Assembly (NCBI GenBank): GCA_013339895.1
Contig: JABACO010000058.1
Coordinates: forward strand, 132,741 to 196,740
Origin: Ephydatia muelleri
Taxonomy: Eukaryota > Porifera > Demospongiae > Spongillida > Spongillidae
Direction: 5' to 3'
Length of the DNA: 64,000 nt
Position 1 is the first letter of the stretch. Every line of letters begins with the position of its first letter. A program made the position numbers and the translations under genes. Shown in pieces: positions 21,974 through 33,169 of this stretch. The notes below the pieces were generated by a model. It was not told the DNA's origin and ran no database searches. It saw only the letters and a program-made list of their open reading frames with translations.

Positions 21974-23136
21974 TAGGGTGTGTAACCTCCCCTGCATAAT
22001 TTTCCGAATACTTTTAAAACACTAATCGATTTTTCAGGTTTTTTAGGATCTGAAAATCGATTTTTCCGAATAGTTTAAAAAACAAAATCGATTTTTCCGA
22101 ATAGGTTTTCCCAAATTTCCTGCCGAATACCTAGGTTATTCAGGTTATGGTGCTTGTGGAGTGCACACTGAGAAGATAATTTATGTCTGCACAGAAATCC
22201 ACCTGGTCTTGCACCCAAACTAGAGCTATGCATGCCAGCTTAAAACACAGAGACACAAAGGTCTACAGTAGCATGTGTTTGCTAAATAGTTGTATGTCTT
22301 TACCATGCTCTTGTACATATCAATAGTAATGTAAACCTAACCATCCAACCCTAACCACTGAGACCAGACATCACAATTATAAACTCACCCATGCACATCA
22401 CCTACAATCATGTACACTTACAATCATCCCACAACACTCCATTCCCTAAATGCATATGTGAAATTTCCCATTAGTACGATTGCGTAATGCTCTCTAATTC
22501 CTCCACATACTCAAACAGAGCGCGCATACTTACTTGATTTGGGTGAGGTCTGTCATTTTATTTCACTCGCTAGCGCAGTACTCAGATATGTTCACTTCGT
22601 ACCACTGTACAATAAAACAATGCAATACTAGTACTGGTACATAAGTTTATTGCTACTACATATTACCACAACTCGTGGCATGTACTAATGAACTTAGTTT
22701 CTTACTTGAAGACGACGATAACAGCACTGAGCTAGTGCACGCTGTATATATTGTATCCCAATTGATGCACATTAAATATTTTGTATTATATTACTATCTA
22801 TTTACTCAATTATTGATTGCTTCCGATGTCTTTATGTATGTATAAATAGTAAAAACAACAGTGACGTAGTTATATATATAGCTCTAATTATGAAACACTA
22901 AATTGGAAATCATATCCGGATATCGGTATAAAAAGGTATTCGAATAATGGGCGAATTGTCGATGCTGGCGACGAATACCTAAGTACCTCCGAATGGAGAA
23001 ACATAAACCGGTTATTTCGAATAGATAAAATTCACTGATCGATTTTTCCAAGTAATGCTAAGTTTGTATTCGAACGGATAGGTTTTTGCGAATATCCGAA
23101 TAACCCGAATAACCTGATAACCGGTTACACACCCTA
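21974..23136. mobile_element. non-autonomous hAT-like element 1
   Basis: Terminal inverted repeats TAGGGTGTGTAACC ... GGTTACACACCCTA (14 bp, perfect) are flanked by an 8-bp direct duplication AAACACAC (21966-21973 and 23137-23144). Those are hAT hallmarks. Both subterminal regions carry clusters of short repeats (AATCGATTTTTC, CCGAATA and complements), as expected for transposase binding. No transposase ORF is present. It is inserted in an older repeat unit (CATCTGAGGGTA...GTGCAAACACAC) that recurs at 23229 and 23332. Confidence 0.85.
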
Positions 23137-23139
23137 AAA

Positions 23140-23400
23140 CACACTGACCTTAAATAAATTGATTCCCTCCAGTAGAAACACACAGTCGCCAAACCTTGTC
23201 TTAGAGGTGCATATACATACAGGTGTATGTCATCTGAGGGTAAGTGCAAGCACACTGACCTATGAGAATACATGCATGGTCTCCAATCACCTTGGAGAGG
23301 TGTGCATCTACACCCTATAAGAATGGATATATCATCTGAGAGTAAGTGCAAACACACATGATACATGTACATTGACCTTAAATTAACACACAGATTCTCT
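23140..23400. repeat. tandem repeat units interrupted by hAT-like element 1
   Basis: CATCTGAGGGTAAGTGCAA(G/A)CACAC plus CTCTCCA(A)TAGAAACACA segments recur with a period of about 103 bases (23229, 23332); a further copy is at 21943, immediately left of the element. The hAT-like element therefore landed inside a pre-existing array. Confidence 0.6.
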
Positions 23401-24430
23401 CCAATAGAAACACATTGTCACCAGTCTTCCTCCGCCGAGAGTTGTGCATTAGTAAGAATGCACCTTTGAAACACACTGAAAGAACAGTTTTACATCCTCC
23501 CCCTATTACTAGTACCCATGGGACCAGATGAACATAAGTCTTGGTATATGGGTTTGCAAAATGACCTGACGCAACTAGTTTAGAGCCGAGTAGAAACTTA
23601 GACTGCCAGAAAACACAGCAATTCATGTTATCGCTAAATCTAAGTGACCAACACACTCGTCAGTTCACCGTAGTCTGTTCATTGATTGCGAAGTAAGGAA
23701 GGAGCGTTTAATAGACCAAACTGAGTAGAGCGCTACCGGGGTAACGGTCATGAAACGATTAACTGCAAATAGTATTTTTATCGTACCTGTACCTGTGATA
23801 ATTAAATACAGCTACGAATCCGTTCAATCATCGATATCAATCCTCACGCGGCGCCAGTATAGAACTTACTCGCTTCTCTTTCCATGCCTCCAGAGGGTGA
23901 AAACACTATGTACAGAATTGCTCAATAATTTTTATGCCCATAGTACGGCTTCTATACCACTTATAAGTATAAAGTACACGAATAACAAGTCTTAATTAGC
24001 ACCTTGCACCACACCATACAGTTTATCCCGCCCATGATTCAGGAATCTATACAGGGGACAGTAGAAGGAAAGATTGGGGTTCAGTGATCCACCCCAACAG
24101 TATGCCTGTTAGTTCAGTTGCATCAAGATCCTACCTGACCGATACTAGCAGACGCTACAGCGATAGGGGATATCTAGTCGTAGTATCTGAACTGGTATTA
24201 GGACGCGCAAGCGATGTTGGCTCATCTAGCTATAGTGTTAGGTTACAAAATGAAATATGAAATACCAACCATGTGTTCCAGTGTACACACATGTCAGTAT
24301 ATGTTCTATGAAAGCTTTCGACATGAACCATCGTAATTGCTGTATGGCTAGCACTCATGTACTGATACACATATAAAAATGCACTCACAGACAAGCTATG
24401 AGAGAAATGAAATGTATAAAATTGGTTATG
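23400..24430. other. no gene recognised
   Basis: No exon, repeat or motif that I can support on either strand. Confidence 0.4.
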
Positions 24431-24436
24431 TATGAA

Positions 24437-24540
24437 TTGTAGGCACCAATTAAGCACAGCATTTGTCAAATAATATTTGATAATTGCGAGAATATACGAA
24501 ATCCCTTATATACATACTTTTAATAAATTGGTGCCTACAA
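24437..24540. repeat. short inverted-repeat element (15-bp perfect ends)
   Basis: TTGTAGGCACCAATT at 24437-24451 and its complement AATTGGTGCCTACAA at 24526-24540 enclose 74 bases of AT-rich sequence. MITE-like in size and layout. Confidence 0.7.
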
Positions 24541-24686
24541 ATCCTACATCACCAATTAAAAATATTATGACATTGCCGAGCTAAATTTGTGGTACACGTT
24601 CTGTCAATATACATGGTGCATGGTTTGCAAAAGGCAGATTAAACATATCTTAATGAATCACGTGCATGCGCGTCACGTACATGTAC

Positions 24687-25525
24687 CATAGATAGTATAG
24701 TAAGGGGATTGGAAACGAGTCACGTGAGCGCATCACTGGCTGTGGGCACTCCGCGTTACATCGTTAACACCTACTGAGAGGTTCGAAATCGTTCATATCT
24801 TCAGTTCGGTTGGTCTTGGTTCTTTTTATCTGCTCTGAAGCGCTTCACATACGTAGGAGAATATCTGTAAGCGTTTTAGGTTGGAAAAATATGACGGGCA
24901 ACTTCGAAAATTAGGAAAAAAAGTTTTTTTCAGGACGCATCGCACTTGTGTACCTTCTGTGCGCGGGCTGTTGTGCGTATTGATCAGTTCGTCGTGTTTT
25001 GTTGTTGGTTAGTCCTATTTGTATGTACTTGGCTACTTTTTTCGTCATTTTTGATACATGCCACGCACAAAATACGCCTGGAGTGGGGATGGAGTCCATT
25101 AACTTGTGTACCTTCTGTGCGCGGGCAGTTGTGCGTATTGATCAGTTTGTCGTGTTTTGTTGTTGGTTAGTCCTATTTGTATGTACTTGGCTACTTTTTT
25201 CGTCATTTTTTGATACATGTCACGCACAAAATACGCCTGGAGTGGGGATGGAGTCCATTAACTTGTGTACCTTCTGTGCGCGGGCAGTTGTGCGTATTGA
25301 TCAGTTTGTCGTGTTTTGCTGTTGGTTAGTCCTATTTGTATGTACTCGGCTACTTTTTTTTGATACGAACCATCATTTCAGAATTTCTTCCAGCTGTGGC
25401 TCCCAAGTCATCCATCTTGAAGCATAGTTACTAGTACGGAATTCTTATAAGTGCTGTAACGAGGAGTGGAGGTGTCAATTGGTGTTGATTAGACTCGTTT
25501 CCAATCCCCTTACTATACTATCTAT
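24687..25525. mobile_element. 839-bp element with 34-bp perfect terminal inverted repeats
   Basis: The 34-base end CATAGATAGTATAGTAAGGG... (24687-24720) is repeated exactly in reverse complement at 25492-25525. CATGTAC directly abuts both ends (24680-24686 and 25526-25532), a probable 7-bp target duplication. Inside is a tandem array of 158-159-bp units (24944-25375). No transposase. The inner half of the terminal repeat, GGGATTGGAAACGAG, also occurs singly near AIG1-B (45788), near AIG1-C (63488) and in variant form at 55516. Confidence 0.8.
24944..25375. repeat. 158-159 bp tandem repeat, nearly three units
   Basis: Units start ACTTGTGTACCTTCTGTGCG at 24944, 25102 and 25261 with very few differences. 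The repeat keeps an open plus-strand frame (Cys/Val/Phe-rich), but nothing suggests it is translated. Confidence 0.9.
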
Positions 25526-25793
25526 GCATGTACTAAGACTGAGAACAAGAAGGCCGTGGAATGGTATAGGTTATGTTATGAACGTCTGAGACTGAGCACT
25601 GTAAAATTCGTATGTTTTTTTATCGCACAGGTAGAGGCAGTCCAACACTTCTTGTTCGGGATTGCAATAGATGAAGGTTAAGGGCCCTCAAGCAAATACC
25701 CTTGCTTGGGTAAAGGATGTCAAAATCATTTGAGGTGACAAATAGGAATCTAGCTATTCTTTACATTGTAGCTAATGATCACGCTCCTGCAAA

Positions 25794-26290
25794 GGATGAA
25801 CCACAGTCCAGAAAAATCGTATGAACAATCAGCTATTCATTACAATAAACATCTGATGTCGTGAAAGAACTTCTATCTTGGTTTCATTATATAACTTCTG
25901 TCTTGAGTTTAAATTGCTTTCATTATATAAATTCTGTCTGGATGAACCACAGTCCAGAAACATCGTACGAACAATCAGCTATTCATTACATTAAACATCT
26001 GATGTCGTGAAAGAACTTCTATCTTGGTTTCATTATATAATTTCTGTTTGAGTTTAAATTGCTTTCATTCTGTCTTGTGTTTATACATTAGCTATAAATT
26101 ACATGATGTCGTGAAAGAACTTCTGTCTTGGTTTTAAATTGTTTTCATTATAACATTATCAATTAGAACTTCTGTCCTGTGTTTAAATTGTTTTCATAAC
26201 GGTTGCGATTTCGATGAGAATCGATTTCTCCTTTTACGTTCATTTTCAATTAGAACTTCTGTCCTGTGCATGTCGATTTCGGTGAGAATC
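25794..26290. repeat. 146-bp tandem repeat with decayed third unit
   Basis: GGATGAACCACAGTCCAGAA begins units at 25794 and 25940, each running through GATGTCGTGAAAGAACTTCT. A partial third unit begins near 26100, and a shorter motif (AGAACTTCTGTCCTGTG...GAGAATCGATTTCTC) repeats twice at 26165-26300. Confidence 0.75.
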
Positions 26291-26352
26291 GATTTCTCTT
26301 TTTAATAATACACGCTATAAACTGGGTCGTCAAAATCAAATCTCCATTCTAT

Positions 26353-26517
26353 CAGGGAATTGAGTCCGCCTCCTCCCCCGGACTGTATTCCCTGGATGTA
26401 CAATATTTTAGACGGGCCGTATTCCCTAGGGATTTGGGTCCGGGGGGGGGGACCGTATTCCCTAAGGGAATACGGTCCGCCGGACCGAAAATTGGGCCGG
26501 ACCGTATACCCTATGAC
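26353..26517 (-). repeat. iterated palindrome repeat, copy 2 (inverted)
   Basis: Reverse-complement relative of 20584-20775: GGGAATACGGTCCGCCGGAC and GGCCGGACCGTATACCCTAT are shared exactly. It contains a G-rich run where copy 1 has a C run. The two copies face each other 5.6 kb apart. Confidence 0.8.
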
Positions 26518-26519
26518 AC

Positions 26520-27640
26520 CGTACTTGGCGCCTTCGGCGCAAAGCTAAGTGTTCGATGGGCGAGGGGCCGTGCCAGGGTAGGGATGCATACGTCTGATTC
26601 TGGTTGCTATTTACAATTAATGAGTATAGTTTAGCATATCAGGGTAATATAAACTCTTTAAGTAAAAGGTTTATGTGGTCTATTAGGTGAGGCTTGTTTA
26701 ATACCCTGTCTCGTTCACAGATAAAATTTCTTACTGTTTATACAAGCCATTTATTGCTGGTGATGTAAACCCCATCCATGTAACATACGCGAGAACTGTT
26801 TCCTTTAGCATTTCACTGAGTAACAATGCTATCTCTGAAACTCAATCCGCTCACCTAGCCCGGAAGAAAAATCGTATTGAACCAAAGAATGGATTAATCA
26901 TGTTTTCTTTTAGCACAAACATCGCTATCAGTTGTAGACTGATGAAAACACATATATATGGCCATTAACAACGAGATTTGTCAATCACAGAGTTTGTCGT
27001 GTCTGCATATAGATCTTTGAAAAAAAAAATTGCAATTGAGCATGAAATTGTTTATAGACTTTTGCGGGGATGAAACAACTCAATGAGCCAGACATCAGCA
27101 ATATTACCTCTGTCAACCTTGCAGTGAATTTTGCAATTTGAGTAATAGATAGATACAATACTGAAAAGATTATGCAATGATGTATGAAATATTTCATATG
27201 GAGAGTGTGCACTGCGTTTCAGCATGGTAGATGGATAAAAGGGCACCCCTTGTTCATTGATGATGCAAATATACTGATTAGAACTGTACAAACTCACATG
27301 AGAATTGTGGGAAAGAGTAGATACTTAAAGTTGTTCACAATTTGATCATTCTTACTACATCTATGAATAATGGTTTTACTGTTTCCGTCTCTGATCCATC
27401 AGAGGCAGATATGCTTTCTTCTTTTATTTGAATTCTGAATAATGGACGGTATATGAAACTGTGTATTGAATGGGAGATACAGTGAGGAAGTAATGTCTAA
27501 AGACAGAGGATTTCCGAAAATGATGTATTTTTGTGGTTTTGGAAACATTTGATCGGTTTTAGGTTGTGCATATCTGTCAATTCGGGATCATTCTCTAGGG
27601 TGTCCCATTTTTTTAAGATGGAGGGCATTGGGTTTAAACC
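26520..27640. other. no gene recognised
   Basis: AT-rich, no supported exon; minus frames at 26985-27297 lack any family resemblance. Confidence 0.4.
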
Positions 27641-27644
27641 TCTG

Positions 27645-28331
27645 CAGCGGCGGATCCAGGATTTCTGGAAGGGGGGGTCTAATAATTATATTCACAAGCG
27701 GGGGTGGGTACGGGAGGGGGCGTGCCCCCTCCCGTAACAGCTAGGGGGTCTGGGGGAGCGCTAAGCTCCCCCAGTGCCCCAGCCGCTTTTTCACTTTTGC
27801 GTTCATTTAGCATGAAAATAAGCATACTTTTAAAGTGTATTCAATATTGATAGCTAGCAAGGGGGAATTGATTAATATACGCGCGTAGAAGCCTGCGTGA
27901 GTCAACGTGGTCTTATAAGGATAGCGAATAGAAAACTCTACGCAAAGCCATTGTGACTGTATTCTGGTCTAAACGACACACACGTTTTACCGTTAATAGT
28001 ATTATATACCTACTTGATTTAGCTCTACCAATAAACTATCTTCTTTTGATCGCTAATTACTTCTTGATCGCACCATTCCATCGCGCAGCAGTAATACTAA
28101 TTAAACACGCTTGGAAGGCCTTGGCTTTAGACCCCCCCCCCCACACACACACACACACACTCACACACACTTTGGGTCGAATGCTAATCAGTTCACTCGC
28201 GTTCACTAAACGCTTCGTTTTTCAACTCGTCAATCATGTAATTAAGTATTCATTAGTTAATTTATTCATAGCTGGTCGGGCCGAGGGGGGGGTCTTTAGA
28301 CCCCTTAGACCCCCCCCTGGATCCGCCACTG
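27645..28331. mobile_element. 687-bp DNA element, CAGYGGCGGATCCAG ends, 5-bp TSD (copy 1)
   Basis: The ends CAGCGGCGGATCCAG and CTGGATCCGCCACTG are inverted repeats followed inward by GGGGGGTCTAA-type sequence. Direct CTCTG duplications flank it (27640-27644, 28332-28336). Internal sequence (ATATTCACAA, GGGGGCGTGCCCC, CATTTAGCATGAAA) is shared with 40839-41484. No ORF of transposase size. A (CA)n run sits at 28141-28171. Confidence 0.85.
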
Positions 28332-28339
28332 CTCTGTGA

Positions 28340-29050
28340 TAATACTGAATAACTATTCATTAATTGGTACTTGCTACCATGTACATAAAACTGATACATG
28401 TACTGCATGGTTCCTATTTCACAATTAGGATTGTTCCTTAAGCAAATAGTTTTAATTCACAGTTAGATCAAATACCAGTATTGAATAAAGTGTACATGTT
28501 TACTCACCAGATGGAGGATGCAATAACGAAGACTCAGGGCATTGGTAATTGCCTCTAAAAAATTCAGCACAATTATATTAAGTTCAACATGAACATGCCT
28601 GGATCATCAGAACAGTTAATAGGAATATAGCATGTGACAACATTTTATTCACATTCACATAATACTTTACATACCACTATTTTCAGGCATCATTTCATCA
28701 AAAGCTGCTTTAGTTCCGTTTGGAGGAACCTAAGACCCAGAACATTATTACCCATTTTGATTACACTTTTGAGGTACTAATTTTTGTATTTTTGAAGGAC
28801 AGGATGCTTTTCCATATATTTGGATCAGAAATGTTAGTTAATGTATCACGTACTTCTATAAGATTCTACAAATGTTTAATGTAAAGTGTTTAATTGCGAT
28901 GTGGTGATGATTTTGCAGCTGATTTCATGCAGAAATCAAGTTGTGATGATCCCCCACCCATTTGTACCAGATTCCACATTTGAAATCAATCATGTAAGAT
29001 CGAATTTGCCGCAAATTTTTCCTGTGCGAGTTGCATTCCGCGACACTCTT
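28340..29050. other. no gene recognised
   Basis: Nothing supported on either strand; AT-rich spacer between two mobile elements. Confidence 0.4.
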
Positions 29051-29060
29051 AAACCTTAAG

Positions 29061-30845
29061 TAGGGTGTGTAATCTTTTTAACACCGCGTCCGCGAGTAAA
29101 GTGGGTCCCAATTAGGGGAAACTAAAAAACTAAAAGATCCGCTAGCAAAAGAATCACAGGTACTAATTGTAAAATAAGTAGAGTAACCTTTTACACTTTG
29201 TTCGCATTATAATTAATAAGAGCTGCAACTATCACAGTTTTGATGCACGCACTTTAAATAAACTAGTTCGGTACTACGCTTATCATGCATTTTATCATTA
29301 TACACCCCTTCCCTTCTTTACTGTAAATTCATAAGCATGCATAAGCCATCTAGATCAATGCAGCTCTTGGTTTCCCTGAAAATAAAAATTATGTGTGCAT
29401 GCAGACTCGCAAAGCAGCGTGCAAAGCAGCAAAGATAAACCGCATGCGGTAATGTATAGCGTTCTATAGACACGATACAACACATGCACACAGTAAATAA
29501 AATACATTGCATATGATTGAAAAAGCATTGAAATGTTTAAAAGTTCAACTTGGCTTATACAATGTGATTATTGTCGTTTTTCTAATATGGTTTCATCGAC
29601 ATGGACCACTTTTATATCGCTGCATTTGTAGCATCCAGCAAATTGAATGATCTCTCACAAAATGCATCCAATGATGTCTCAAGAGTTGTGCTTCCACAAA
29701 CCTGTATTTGAAAAGAAAAATACTCATCAGCGGACCTTTTAGTTTTTTTACTTCCCCCTAAAACGGCCTAAATTTACCCACTTTACTCGCGGACGCGGTG
29801 TTAAAAATAAAATCGATTATTTCGACTATGAAAAAAGTCTAATCGATTTTTCAAGTTTATAGCAACTTGCAAATCGGTTATTAGAAACATGCAATCTATA
29901 TTGGCGATTAAAGCATTATTAATTAACCAGCGATTACGAGGTTTTTCCGATTTTAATATCGGCACGTAAATCACAGTTACTCAGTCCAGTTTTTTTTTTG
30001 TAGATGCCATTCATTTTAGTTAATAGGGAAAATGTATTAGCCGACATAGTTAAAAATTAGTAACAAAATCGCTGTACGCATACGTTGCGCGCGAGTCAAT
30101 CGAAAATAACATCTCATTTTAATTCTATGACAATGAAATTTAAAAAGGCATTACGCACTATTGTATGGCTCAACTGACAAATAGTCATTGGCCTCTTGCC
30201 TTATAATAATGGGTCTGTTCAGCAAGGCAAGCCTCGTACATGGTGATTTAGCTAAAGCCATGAAGGAGGAAACGTTAAGCTTTGCCTTATTTGCATCCTA
30301 CAACTATGCCCCTTCAAATGTATGAAGGTTTTCAAATGTAGGAAATTGTAGCCCTGATTAACTGTTTAGTGTTTATTTGCTTGTATCAACATTTATTTTA
30401 CATGTATGTATGGAAAGGTTTAACGTGACCTTGCGAACATCTCCTATATACCGCCAAATAGTTCTAATCGAGCTATTGTGCCATGCGCGTGCACCCATGC
30501 TGGTATGAAAACATGCACAGGGACGAAGGGCAGTGTTGATTAGTTTGCATGGTTACCTTTGATTACGTCAACACTTTAAACCGGCCATTATAATTAGTAA
30601 ACTATTGCCGTCTATCTGGGAAAAGGGAAGGGCATATAAAAAGGTAATCGATTTCTGACAGATTTTCTGCATATGAAAGAAACGAATATCGATTAATCGC
30701 GACTAAGAAAAACAGAATCGGTTATTTCGACTAAAGGAAGTCTGAAATCGGTAATCTACAATTCTGCTACATGCATAGTTGACCAAATAGGTAATCGCGA
30801 ATAATCGATTTACCTACAAAACCTGAAAATCGGCTACACACCCTA
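29061..30845. mobile_element. non-autonomous hAT-like element 2 (carries a nested element)
   Basis: Ends TAGGGTGTGTAATC ... GGCTACACACCCTA, flanked by ACCTTAAG (29053-29060) and ACCCTAAG (30846-30853), an 8-bp target duplication with one mismatch. Subterminal AATCGATTTTT and ATTATTCGCGATT-like clusters lie at the right arm. Same family as element 1. Another element (29075-29808) inserted 14 bases from the left end. No intact transposase. Confidence 0.8.
29075..29808. mobile_element. 734-bp inverted-repeat element nested in hAT-like element 2
   Basis: Ends of about 32 bases, TTTTTAACACCGCGTCCGCG... and the complement ...CGCGGACGCGGTGTTAAAAA, are perfect; pairing continues imperfectly inward (CTAAAAGATCCGCT / AGCGGACCTTTTAG). 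Coding sequence absent. Flanking TTTTT/AAAAA makes its target duplication ambiguous. Confidence 0.8.
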
Positions 30846-31214
30846 ACCCTAAGGGGCCTTCGGCCCACCCTAAATCCTCGCAATTATTCATAACTTATGC
30901 AACGTGAAGTTTTATTATGGAAAATATGTGGTTCTTTATTTACCACTTCTTCTGTGTTTCCATGCACAAGGCACCTAATTACCTTCGGCGCGCAAGCAAA
31001 TTATTCGGCTCGAACTCGAAGTTCCGTGAATTTTGAGCTGTCAACTGAACTAAATAATAGCAGCCAAGCGACGACCAATTTAATTTGCATCATCATCAGG
31101 TGTGGGCCTGCACACGACGAAACCAGAGGAGGGAATGAAAGTGAAAGCACAGGAGTGAAAATGAAAGTGCACGAGCGATACACCGGTATATATTTAGCGT
31201 ACCAATTACACGCA

Positions 31215-31530
31215 TGGGTCTATAAGCAAGGGCAAACTGTGTGGTGCAACAGACCACGGAAGCATGCTTACCCTCAGCATTTGAAGTTAGCACATGTAGC
31301 TAGATCCTAATAACACGCACATAGATATACACATACATACATGCATACACCACATATATACATGCATGCACCACATATATACATGCATACACCACATATA
31401 TACATGCATACAAACACATATATACATGCATACATACATGTATACACCACATATATACATGCATACACACACATACACACACATACGCACACATACTAAA
31501 ACATACACATACACACACATATGCACACAC

Positions 31531-31580
<50 letters not shown>

Positions 31581-31605
31581 AGAGACCCGCACAGAAACCT
31601 CTTAC
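31215..31605. repeat. repeat unit with CA microsatellite, direct copy of 17.5 kb unit
   Basis: AAGGGCAAACTGTGTGGTGCAACAG...GCTAGATCCTAATAAC is shared with 17511-17600, then diverges into CATGCATACACCACATATATA minisatellite (31327-31460) and (CA)n (31524-31578), ending GCACAGAAACCT. Confidence 0.75.
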
Positions 31606-31891
31606 ACTGAATTGCTTCAAAGACTTTCAAATAATGCACACACATTCCGGGAAGGTTCAAAACACAATATTTGGTCGCCATGATATGCTGACGTACATTA
31701 ACTGCTCAGCTAGACCAGAGATGTCAACTGTCAAGGTCAGAATAGACTAACACAGCCTTATAAACGGCTAACTTAGGCGAACAGAAAAGTCTAAAAAGAC
31801 AAGCATAAGTTTTGCAAGCTATCACCGCTACGTGAAAGTGGTGATGTAATCCATCCGCAGCTGTGAAGTTTGGGTCTGAGTACGAGACTGT

Positions 31892-31892
<1 letters not shown>

Positions 31893-31922
<30 letters not shown>
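31893..31922. repeat. homopolymer C tract (30 C)
   Basis: 30 consecutive C, bordering repeat L2. Equivalent to a G run on the minus strand. Confidence 0.95.
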
Positions 31923-32292
31923 TTGTCAATTATAACTATTTGCTGTTCAGATGAAAATGGCTAACATTTATACCCTAGGGGCTAACAGTACTCTATAAAG
32001 CTAACAGCCCAAATGGTTAACGTTGACAGCTCTGCTAGGCTTAAAGCTTTTCGTTACGAACCTTCATGTAAGTAGGCCTATTGGGATAGCGCTCTTCCGT
32101 TGGCGAATACATGTACTGACGCTCTATCCACACCCATGCGGACACAGATCGGCACAGATTGTGTTAATCGAAGGCTGTTTAGCTAGGTGAAGCCTACGTA
32201 GCTACCAGCTGCAGAGGCACCCTAGTCTCGTAGTCTCGTACCCAGACCCATCACGTGATGTCATACTGTAAGCGACGAGGGCTATAATAATA

Positions 32293-32542
32293 GGGACAGT
32301 TTCCGCGAAAATTGCCCCACGGTTAAAATGTTATAAAAATGCATCGCGTTTGAATCGCTATAACTTGCCAACGGATAACGCTATCGACTTCCAAATTTCA
32401 ACACTTCATAGTGAAATGGTGTAGTACGAAGTTTTGAAAATAGGAAGTCGATAGTGTTATCCGTTGGGAAGTTATAGCGATTCAAATGCGATGCATTTTT
32501 ATAACATTTTAACCGTGGGGCAATTTTCGCAGAAACTGTCCC
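32293..32542. mobile_element. 250-bp near-perfect hairpin (MITE) inserted in repeat L2
   Basis: Arms of about 105 bases begin GGGACAGTTTC(C/T)GCGAAAAT and close as the complement; only a handful of mismatches, 35-base loop. AATAATA flanks both sides. Repeat L1 has the same surrounding sequence (GGGCTATTATTA...CATATATGACATCGTCAT) without the hairpin at 16087-16110, which gives an empty site. Confidence 0.85.
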
Positions 32543-33083
32543 AATAATAAATATATATGACATCGTCATCGACACTTACAGTACGAGGAACTCCCTTCCC
32601 CCTCCTGCCTTGGTGAGTTGTTCTTTACATAGTCTTCGTTTAGGCTACCTGAATCTCAATGAATGAAGCGCGTAGGCACGGATGAATTGGCGATTTTGAC
32701 ATGCTTATACGCAGGAAAAAGTTGATTCGTTAGCTTCTACAGACAGGAGCGGGATTTGGGGGAAAGGCTAGGGACATATTTGCCCGCCTAGTTACCCGGC
32801 TTGCCATTGGCTCATCCAAATCGAAGAGCAGCCTTGCTTCAGCAGGTCCGCTGTGACTCTCGTAGCTATAGCTAAACTATTTTAACTGTAATTAACAGGT
32901 GCATTTATTCAACATTGCATTATTGTCAATTCTTATTAATCGTACAATATTGTTAATAATTCTGGCAAGGTATTACGCAATGACATGCGTTCATGAATAA
33001 ATGTATGTGCGCGGTAGAAATTGTCTTGATTTTAATGGTTGATGGAATAATTTTACACATTACACATATCATAATCAGACCGA

Positions 33084-33089
33084 TTTATT
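33084..33089 (-). terminator. candidate poly(A) signal of AIG1 copy A
   Basis: AATAAA on the minus strand, about 80 bases beyond the stop codon at 33170. Position is right for a polyadenylation hexamer; no other support. Confidence 0.35.
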
Positions 33090-33169
33090 TTACGTAGTAA
33101 ACTGTTAAAAATTCGATTTGAAACAAACCACAAGATGACAGCCAATGCATGGGCGATTTCTGGATATAT

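Larger units (their letters stand above)
31955..33160 (-). repeat. dispersed repeat L2, inverted partner of 15.69-16.58 kb
   Basis: Shares GATAGCGCTCTT...GGCGAATACATGTACTGACG (block 31960-32260) and GGCTAGGGACATATTTGCCC...ATTGGCTCATCCAAATCGAA (block 32755-33160) with L1 in reverse complement, while the block around 32275-32670 matches L1 in direct orientation. It abuts the 3' end of AIG1 copy A and contains the hairpin element at 32293-32542. Confidence 0.75.

Noticed and set aside
24946..25427. 142-residue repetitive frame with Cys/Phe/Val stretches
   Set aside because: It is the translation of the 158-bp tandem array inside a mobile element and has no start context or domain.
25794..26290. 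Regular repeats considered as a CRISPR-like array
   Set aside because: Units are 146 bp, tandem without unique spacers, and the genome is eukaryotic.
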